Shown: one piece after another, positions 6,499 to 11,373 of the stretch
Layout: every line of letters begins with the position of its first letter
Numbering within the stretch: the stretch's first letter is position 1
From: CAYFUR01 sp964346275
GTDB taxonomy: Bacteria > Sumerlaeota > Sumerlaeia > SLMS01
Assembly: GCA_964346275.1 (NCBI GenBank)
Contig: CAYFUR010000092.1
Span: 1-14,557 of the forward strand
Direction of reading: 5' to 3'
Length of the DNA stretch: 14,557 nucleotides
Made by a program: the position numbers and the translations under genes
Notes under the pieces: generated by a model
Database searches by the model: none
The model's input: only the letters and a program-made list of their open reading frames with translations
What the model was told of the DNA's origin: nothing

Positions 6499-6805
6499 AA
6501 GGGTCGGAATCCTTCTTTTGGCGTTCAGGGGTTTTCGGCGGGGCAGGAAAAAGTTGCAAGGGCAAAGTGGAAAAAATGATGTCTTACAAAGAGCTAATGA
6601 GACAATGAGGGCCTGTTACGGCCAAGCGTATAGACGTCTATTCCACGAGCGGGTTGCTTCTTGAGTGCTGAAAGGCCTCTTCGGGACTTCCCCACGCGGA
6701 TGAACGGAATGCATAAAATCGGTTGAATGAAATCAGATTGAATGGATCAATGTCTTATCGTAGCGAGGCGGAAGACCAACCAAGCCTTTTCCGGGAAAGA
6801 AAATC
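6499..6805. other. Gene-free spacer between divergent genes
   Basis: About 307 bases without a supportable gene, between the membrane protein at 5788-6498 (minus) and the small membrane protein at 6806 (plus). It should hold both promoters. Visible items are a perfect 12-bp palindrome ATAGACGTCTAT (6630-6641), a -10-like TAAAAT (6714-6719) without a good -35, and a short direct repeat of TTGAATG within about 15 bp near 6724-6745. I see no convincing sigma-54 site (TGGC-N8-TTGC type) and no structured RNA. Confidence 0.6.
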
Positions 6806-7066
6806 ATGGAATGGAACCTGGTACTCCTTGTCGTCCTCGCTCTTGTAAATATTCCGCTTTATTTATTCCTTGGCAAAATGCTGTTTGGCAACTGGGACGG
6901 GTTCGTGGAAGTGATCCGGTATGTGATTATGCCGGATATTCTTTCCCTTTTTAAGGGGGAATATCTGGAGGATTATTGGGCCGAGCTGAAGTTCTTTTGT
7001 TTTATCGTTCTTTGTATTGGGTGCGTCTTTGCGGAATATACGGCGATTCAAAAACTGTTTTCATAA
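6806..7066 (+). CDS. Small two-helix membrane protein, hypothetical
   Basis: An 86-residue protein with hydrophobic helices at about 4-27 and 62-80 joined by a loop rich in aromatic and acidic residues (NWDGFVEVIRY, GEYLEDYWAEL). Both termini should face the same side. The coding sequence is visibly more AT-rich than its neighbours. A purine-rich GGGAAAG lies upstream of the ATG. An overlapping frame starting at 6742 lacks hydrophobic or family character and is not preferred. The gene ends 20 bp from the convergent regulator gene. No family is recognised; the well-formed aromatic loop suggests a conserved small protein rather than chance. Confidence 0.7.
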   Translation: MEWNLVLLVVLALVNIPLYLFLGKMLFGNWDGFVEVIRYVIMPDILSLFKGEYLEDYWAELKFFCFIVLCIGCVFAEYTAIQKLFS

Positions 7067-7086
7067 TTGAGGGACGAGAGCCGCCG

Positions 7087-8484
7087 TCAGGTTTTGTGAA
7101 CGCGCCAGTTTTCGTGTTTCAGGTTCCATTTCTTCACGCGGTTGTTCATCCGGTCGACAGAGATATTCAGCAGCCGCGCGGCTTCCGTCTGGTTCCAATT
7201 CGTCCGATTAAGGGCTTCCAGCACCAATTGCTTCTCGACTTCATCCAGGTCGATCCCCTCCTCGGGAACCTGGACGATTTTGGTCACGGGCTGGGCTGTT
7301 GCGAGGCCGCAGGCCGCGATGTCGTCTCCGGTGATCGTGTCGCCGCCGCGGGCGCGAATCACCAGCCGCTCGCAGATATTCTTTAACTCGCGTATATTCC
7401 CCGGCCAGTCGTATTGCTGGAGACGCCGGAGGGCCGTCTGTTCGATCAGGGGCACGGGCCGGCCGTATTTCTCCGCAAAGTGCTGGATGAAAAACTTGGC
7501 GAGCGCCGCCACGTCGTCGCGGCGTTCGCGGAGCGGCGGAATCTGGATGGGGAACACATTCAGGCGGTAGTACAAATCCTGGCGAAAGAGTCCTTCGCGC
7601 ACGCGTTCGAAGAGATCGCGGTTGGTTGCCACCACGACGCGGACGTTGACCTTGAGGGGCTTGGTCCCACCCATGCGGGTGAAGGTCATGTCTTCGAGGA
7701 CGCGGAGGAGCTTGGCCTGGACGGCGAGAGAAATCTCGCCGATTTCGTCGAGGAAAAGCGTTCCGCCATCGGCCAGCTCGAGCTTTCCCTTCTTCATCTG
7801 GTGGGCATCGGTAAAGGCGCCGCGCTCGTGGCCGAAGAGTTCACTCTGGAAGGCGTTGTCGTCGGGGAGCAGGGCGCCGTTGATATCGATGAACGGCCCT
7901 TCGCGGCCGGAGGCGCGGTGGATCGCCCGGGCGACGAGTTCCTTGCCAACGCCGGTTTCGCCAAGAAGCAGGACGGTGGCGTGGGTCGGCGCGACCTGGG
8001 CGATATCCGCCTTGATGGTATCCATGCTGGGCGACTGGCCGACCATCTCGCCAAATTCGTCGGTGCGGGCGATGGTCTCGCGCAGGCGGACGTTTTCCTC
8101 GGCGAGGTCGCGCTGTTCCAAGGCGCGGCGCAGGCGCACGGCGATCTCCGCGCGGCCGGCTTCCTTGGTCAGATAGTCCGACGCCCCGCGGCGCATGGCA
8201 TCCACGGCGGTTTCCACATCCACCATGGAGGTCAGCATCACCACCGGCATGGTGGGGTCGATTCCCTCGTCCTCACCCGAGCGCACGCGGCTCAGCAGCT
8301 CGAGTCCGTTGAGGCCGGGCATCTTGATATCGCAGAGGGCGGCGTCGAAGTGCTCGCGCTGGAGGCGTTCCAGGGCCTCGTTGCCTCCTTCCGCAAGGTC
8401 TGTCTCGAAGCCGTCCATGGCCAGGTTGCGGGCCAGCCGCCGGCCGAAAGAGGGGTCGTCTTCGATGATAAGGATACGTGCCAT
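7087..8484 (-). CDS. NtrC-family sigma-54-dependent response regulator
   Basis: A 465-residue cytoplasmic activator with the full NtrC layout. The receiver domain (1 to about 120) has Asp9/Asp10, phospho-acceptor Asp52 (CDIKMPG), Thr85 and Lys107. The AAA+ domain (about 148-378) has Walker A GETGVGKE (175-182), a GAFTDA loop (222-227), Walker B TLFLDEIGE (242-250), the DLYYRLNVFPI segment and sensor II WPGNIRELKN. A Fis-type helix-turn-helix (about 414-455) contains NQTEAARLLNIS. Phosphorylation should drive hexamer assembly and ATP-dependent opening of sigma-54 promoters. I start at the ATG complementary to 8482-8484 (MARILIIEDD); the frame is open to 8901, but that part overlaps the 130-residue gene and has no receiver-like sequence. 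No strong ribosome binding site is seen. It is probably last in the minus-strand cluster. No cognate kinase and no clear sigma-54 promoter were found in the window. Confidence 0.95.
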   Translation of the reverse strand: MARILIIEDDPSFGRRLARNLAMDGFETDLAEGGNEALERLQREHFDAALCDIKMPGLNGLELLSRVRSGEDEGIDPTMPVVMLTSMVDVETAVDAMRRGASDYLTKEAGRAEIAVRLRRALEQRDLAEENVRLRETIARTDEFGEMVGQSPSMDTIKADIAQVAPTHATVLLLGETGVGKELVARAIHRASGREGPFIDINGALLPDDNAFQSELFGHERGAFTDAHQMKKGKLELADGGTLFLDEIGEISLAVQAKLLRVLEDMTFTRMGGTKPLKVNVRVVVATNRDLFERVREGLFRQDLYYRLNVFPIQIPPLRERRDDVAALAKFFIQHFAEKYGRPVPLIEQTALRRLQQYDWPGNIRELKNICERLVIRARGGDTITGDDIAACGLATAQPVTKIVQVPEEGIDLDEVEKQLVLEALNRTNWNQTEAARLLNISVDRMNNRVKKWNLKHENWRVHKT

Positions 8485-8557
8485 GCCGTTCGCTTTGGGG
8501 GAAATGGATTCTGTCACGGGACCGCCCGCCGGGGGGAGTTGTTTGTCCGGGAGGAGT

Positions 8558-8950
8558 TCATCCTTTCTGCACGAGGGGAAAGTTTCGCATCTCGACGTGG
8601 GCCCATTCGATGCCGGGGATACTGAAACGTGCCTGGGGAGCCGCGGCGAGAGCGCCGAAGAGCCACATTCCGTCCTCGTAATCAATGGGACCCTTGATCT
8701 GCCATCCGGTGGCGACCTCGCGCAGCATGAGCAGCAGGCGGAAGATGGCGTCCTGGGGCTCAACACAGTTGAGCGGCGAGGACAGCTTGACTTCGTATAG
8801 CTCCTTGTTGCGCCAGGACCCCTGGCTGCTGAGGACGCGGGCGCGGGTCCCCGCTTTCTTCTGGAAATGGTCGAGGACCTTGTCGACATGGGCGGGATCA
8901 CCGGCGCGCACCTGCAGGTGCCAGTCGATATGGTCGAAGCGGCGCGTCAT
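8558..8950 (-). CDS. Hypothetical cytoplasmic protein
   Basis: A 130-residue protein with no signal peptide or membrane helix, family not recognised. It has alternating hydrophobic strands and helices with Trp-rich spots (HIDWHLQVRAGD, GSWRNKELYEVKL, ATGWQIKGPIDYEDGMWLFG, GIEWAHVEMRNF). It starts 22 bp after the ABC ATPase stop, with CGGAG about 6 nt before its ATG, and is followed 73 bp later by the NtrC-type regulator. It is therefore probably cotranscribed between a transporter ATPase and a regulator. Its function is unknown; neither an enzyme motif nor metal ligands are evident. Confidence 0.75.
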   Translation of the reverse strand: MTRRFDHIDWHLQVRAGDPAHVDKVLDHFQKKAGTRARVLSSQGSWRNKELYEVKLSSPLNCVEPQDAIFRLLLMLREVATGWQIKGPIDYEDGMWLFGALAAAPQARFSIPGIEWAHVEMRNFPLVQKG

Positions 8951-8972
8951 GAAGACTCCGTCCGGGCGGGAT

Positions 8973-9770
8973 TCAGATGAGTTCGCCGGGGCTTTCCACG
9001 GCTTCCTCTTCCACGAAGGGAGAGGCTGAGCGGTCCGTCACGCCGTCGGCGGTCAGCTCGAGGAAGAGATCTTCCAGGTTGCCGCGCTCCCGGGCCAGGG
9101 ATTTTCGGAGTTCCTCCACGCTGCCGAGAAAGCGGAGCTTGCCCTTGGTGATGATTCCGAGCCGGTCGCTCAACTCTTCGGCGATGGCCAGCAGGTGGGT
9201 CGACAAAAAGATGGTGCCGCCCCCGGCGCAAAACTCGCGCAGCATGTTTTTCAGCCGGCGCGCGGAATAGGGGTCCAGGCCGACCATGGGCTCGTCGACG
9301 ACAAGGAGGCGGGGCTTGTGCATGAATGCCGCGCTGAACACCAGCTTCTGCCGCATCCCGAAACTATAGTTCTCGATCAGGTTGTTGGCCGCGTGATCGA
9401 TCTTGAACGCGGTAAAGTATTTCTCGGTCGCTGTTTCCACCTCGCGCTTGGGGACGTTGTAAAGGTTGCCGACAAATTGCATGAAGTCCCGGCCGCTGAG
9501 CTTTTCATAGAGGTAGGGCTGGTCGGGTATATATCCGATCTGGCGCTTTGCGGCGAGGGGCTCCTTCTGGATATCGTGGCCACAGATCAAGGCCCGGCCT
9601 TCGCTTGGCCGCAGGAGGCTGGTGATGATTTTGATGGTCGTGGTTTTGCCGGCGCCGTTCGGCCCCAGGAAACAGAAGAACTCGCCCGGCGGGCATTCCA
9701 GGTCAAGATTCTTCAGCGCCCAGAAACCATCGTAATCCTTGCTCAGGTTTTCCAGAATCAGTTGATTCAT
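8973..9770 (-). CDS. ABC transporter ATP-binding protein (ABC-2 exporter type)
   Basis: A 265-residue nucleotide-binding subunit. Walker A is GPNGAGKTT (36-44), the Q-loop region reads GYIPDQPYLYE (79-89), the signature is YSFGMRQK (135-142) in place of LSGGQ, Walker B is LLVVDEP (155-161), the D-loop is GLDP (164-167) and the H-loop His is His192 in STH. The PDQP Q-loop and SFGMRQK signature are typical of ATPases that drive ABC-2 type permeases exporting drugs, lipids or polymers. The acidic tail (FVEEEAVESPGELI) is extra. The start overlaps the upstream stop as ATGA, with GGAGG 4 nt ahead. No permease gene is adjacent, so its membrane partner must lie elsewhere unless the neighbouring anchored protein contributes. 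Confidence 0.95.
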   Translation of the reverse strand: MNQLILENLSKDYDGFWALKNLDLECPPGEFFCFLGPNGAGKTTTIKIITSLLRPSEGRALICGHDIQKEPLAAKRQIGYIPDQPYLYEKLSGRDFMQFVGNLYNVPKREVETATEKYFTAFKIDHAANNLIENYSFGMRQKLVFSAAFMHKPRLLVVDEPMVGLDPYSARRLKNMLREFCAGGGTIFLSTHLLAIAEELSDRLGIITKGKLRFLGSVEELRKSLARERGNLEDLFLELTADGVTDRSASPFVEEEAVESPGELI

Positions 9771-10783
9771 TGGTCCTCCGGTGATGATGCAAGATTCTCC
9801 ATCAGGCCGCCGCTGAGAACGGAGAAAATGCTGACGCGCTGGAGTACTTCTCCCTGGTTTTCCCCGGTGACCGCTTCGCGGGTGACTTCCGGCTCGCGGG
9901 GCACGACATCCAGCTGGGGATAGCGCTCGGAGCCGTCCATCTGGTCGATGTGTTCCAGAACCAGCGTGGTTCCCTGGATCTCGCCTTTTTGCTCCGTCGC
10001 GCCGGAGCCAAAGAGTTCGAACTCGCGTTTCAGCACTGTGCCGCTCTCATCGGTATAGAGCAAGCTGCGGTTGGTTCCCATGCGCATCTCGATCTTCTTG
10101 GCGTAATACTGTTCGCCGCCTGCCTCGACGCGCTCGTTTCCCAGGTATTCCACCTCCATCTTGCCCGCTTTGTTGCCCCACAGCGGTTCGTAAATATCGA
10201 CGGAATAGGTGACCCCTTTGGTGAGCATCTGGCCGCGGAAAATGGGAGTCAATGAATCCGCAATGGTGACTGGGCGGGCAAGCCGTACGGAATCGTAGCG
10301 CACTGCGTCGTCGCGGCGCATGCGCAGGCGAAGATCCTTGCCATCGACCCGGGCAAGCAGCTCAAAAGCGCCCGGAGGCAGTTCCCCGCCATCCAAGGTT
10401 TCCGCATCGTAGGGCTTCTGGTTGAAACCGGGCAGGTGGGCGCGCAAACGGGCCGACTCCAGCTCGAGGCCATGATTCAGCCTCACTGCCGTCATGACCC
10501 GGCCCTTGATGAAGGGCGCATCGATTTCGACATGGGCCGTCGCCCAGTAAAAATCCTCCTCCTCTTCCCAATCGGCCGTGGTGCGCATGGCGCCCAGATT
10601 GTATTCGCCGAATTCGATGGTCATCCATTCGTCCTGGTTGGACCAGCTATCGGTCAGGACGTTTCGATCCACCTCGATCCCCCCGCCACGGTTCCAGGAT
10701 GGAACGACATGGTCACGGAACAGAAAAAACATCATGACGAGAAAGAAGATGGTGATGGCGGCGGACTGGAAGTAGCGGATCAT
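9767..10783 (-). CDS. Hypothetical membrane-anchored extracytoplasmic protein
   Basis: A 338-residue protein with one N-terminal hydrophobic helix (about 5-23, SAAITIFFLVMMFFLF) and no lipobox, so probably a signal anchor with about 310 residues in the periplasm. The soluble part is rich in acidic residues and predicted strands (WEEEEDFYWATAHVEI, FELFGSGATEQKGEIQGTTLV), without catalytic motifs I can name. The gene heads the minus-strand cluster and is translationally coupled to the ABC ATPase by ATGA, which implies a joint role in export or envelope function. No good ribosome binding site precedes the ATG; it is chosen because it directly opens the hydrophobic anchor. The family is not recognised. 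Confidence 0.75.
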   Translation of the reverse strand: MIRYFQSAAITIFFLVMMFFLFRDHVVPSWNRGGGIEVDRNVLTDSWSNQDEWMTIEFGEYNLGAMRTTADWEEEEDFYWATAHVEIDAPFIKGRVMTAVRLNHGLELESARLRAHLPGFNQKPYDAETLDGGELPPGAFELLARVDGKDLRLRMRRDDAVRYDSVRLARPVTIADSLTPIFRGQMLTKGVTYSVDIYEPLWGNKAGKMEVEYLGNERVEAGGEQYYAKKIEMRMGTNRSLLYTDESGTVLKREFELFGSGATEQKGEIQGTTLVLEHIDQMDGSERYPQLDVVPREPEVTREAVTGENQGEVLQRVSIFSVLSGGLMENLASSPEDQ

Positions 10784-10892
10784 AGAATGAGAATAAGGAT
10801 CAATGGGGCTTAATGGTTCCGGGAGGCAGAGAGCGTCACCCGCCCGACGCCATCAATGCTAGGCGAAAGGCAAGCCAGATGGCAGGAGAAAT

Positions 10893-10898
10893 TCTAAT
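10893..10898 (+). promoter_or_regulatory. Possible -10 element of the blaI-like promoter
   Basis: TCTAAT is one mismatch from TATAAT and ends in the first base of the upstream TGCAGA dyad, so a start site near 10905 would fall inside the candidate operator. No good -35 lies 17 bp upstream. An alternative is the consensus -35 TTGACA at 10922-10927, which lacks a good -10. Which is used cannot be decided from sequence. Confidence 0.3.
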
Positions 10899-10913
10899 GC
10901 AGAAGTGTCTGCA
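10898..10913. promoter_or_regulatory. Candidate operator dyad O1 (TGCAGA-N4-TCTGCA)
   Basis: Perfect 6-4-6 dyad TGCAGAAGTGTCTGCA. The same half-sites and spacing recur at 10942-10957. It lies 86 bp before the start of the blaI-like gene. BlaI/MecI proteins bind as dimers to dyads in their own promoters, so this is the natural candidate site, though the bases differ from the TACA/TGTA core known in Firmicutes. Confidence 0.65.
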
Positions 10914-10915
10914 CT

Positions 10916-10930
10916 TTGTGTTTGACACAA
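10916..10930. promoter_or_regulatory. Secondary dyad between the two operators
   Basis: TTGTGT-N3-ACACAA, a perfect 6-bp-arm dyad that includes the TTGACA hexamer at 10922-10927. It lies between the two TGCAGA dyads. It may be a site for another regulator or chance; a 6-bp arm alone is weak evidence. Confidence 0.3.
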
Positions 10931-10941
10931 TGCGGGAAATG

Positions 10942-10957
10942 TGCAGAGGTTTCTGCA
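10942..10957. promoter_or_regulatory. Candidate operator dyad O2 (TGCAGA-N4-TCTGCA)
   Basis: Perfect 6-4-6 dyad TGCAGAGGTTTCTGCA, with the same arms as the copy at 10898-10913 and a different central 4 bp. The start-to-start distance is 44 bp, about four helical turns, so dimers on both sites would lie on roughly the same DNA face. It ends 11 bp before the ribosome binding site. Confidence 0.65.
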
Positions 10958-10968
10958 GTCGTGCGCAA

Positions 10969-10975
10969 AAGGAGG
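10969..10975 (+). promoter_or_regulatory. Strong ribosome binding site deciding the blaI-like start
   Basis: AAGGAGG, with the next GGGACGCCC leading into the ATG at 10984. It is the best Shine-Dalgarno sequence in the window and selects this ATG over the in-frame upstream ATG at 10813, whose extension would run through both candidate operators. Confidence 0.9.
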
Positions 10976-10983
10976 GGACGCCC

Positions 10984-11373
10984 ATGCCCCGGTTTACCGA
11001 AGGCGAGCTGGAGGTGATGAAAATTCTCTGGGAGGAAGGCGGCGAGCTGAAGCCGCCGGAAGTCCAGGAGCGATTTCCCCGGCCGATCAAGGATCCGGCG
11101 CTACGCTCGTATCTGCGCATTCTTGTGGAAAAGGGTCATGTGGCGCGGCGCCGCGTGGGCAAGGCGTTCTACTACCGAGCGCGCACGCGCCAGGAATCCG
11201 CCTTCCGGTCGATGTATCGCCAGCTACTCGACACCTTTTGCGGCGGCTCGCCGGAGGCATTGGTCGCGCGGCTGATGAAATCGGAGGAGTTGTCGCCGGA
11301 GGAAATCGAGGAATTGAAACGCCTCGCGGAAGAGGAAACCCCGGACGAAAACCAGGGAGGAGGCAGATCATGA
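10984..11373 (+). CDS. BlaI/MecI-family transcriptional repressor
   Basis: A 129-residue protein, the usual length for the family. An N-terminal winged helix (about 5-66) has FTEGELEVMKILWEEGG, the recognition-helix region DPALRSYLRILVEKGHV and the wing RRRVGKAFYYRAR. The C-terminal helices for dimerisation follow (SAFRSMYRQLLDTFCGGSPEALVARL in pattern). The tail is acidic (EELSPEEIEELKRLAEEE). BlaI-type repressors hold their operon off until the partner M56 protease triggers their cleavage. The Asn-Phe cleavage site of staphylococcal BlaI/MecI is not obvious here, so any cut site may differ. The stop overlaps the M56 gene start as ATGA, typical of a blaI-blaR1-like operon. Two TGCAGA-N4-TCTGCA dyads upstream suggest autoregulation. 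There is no beta-lactamase gene in the window, so resistance is not implied. Confidence 0.92.
   Translation: MPRFTEGELEVMKILWEEGGELKPPEVQERFPRPIKDPALRSYLRILVEKGHVARRRVGKAFYYRARTRQESAFRSMYRQLLDTFCGGSPEALVARLMKSEELSPEEIEELKRLAEEETPDENQGGGRS

Noticed and set aside
5797..6579. 260-codon plus-strand open frame opposite the two-helix membrane protein
   Set aside because: A highly charged, Gln/Asp/His-rich translation typical of the antisense of hydrophobic codons. The minus-strand frame gives proper membrane helices and a ribosome binding site.
7414..8625. 403-codon plus-strand open frame across the NtrC-type gene
   Set aside because: His/Gly/Ala-rich antisense shadow of the REC and AAA+ domains. 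The minus-strand gene has every expected motif.
8485..8901. N-terminal extension of the NtrC-type protein
   Set aside because: It overlaps the 130-residue gene in another frame and is Ser/Arg/Pro-rich. The receiver domain begins normally at the ATG at 8484.
10813..10983. N-terminal extension of the BlaI-like protein to an upstream ATG
   Set aside because: The extension would translate through both candidate operators, adds 57 residues not typical of the family, and ignores the strong AAGGAGG at 10969.
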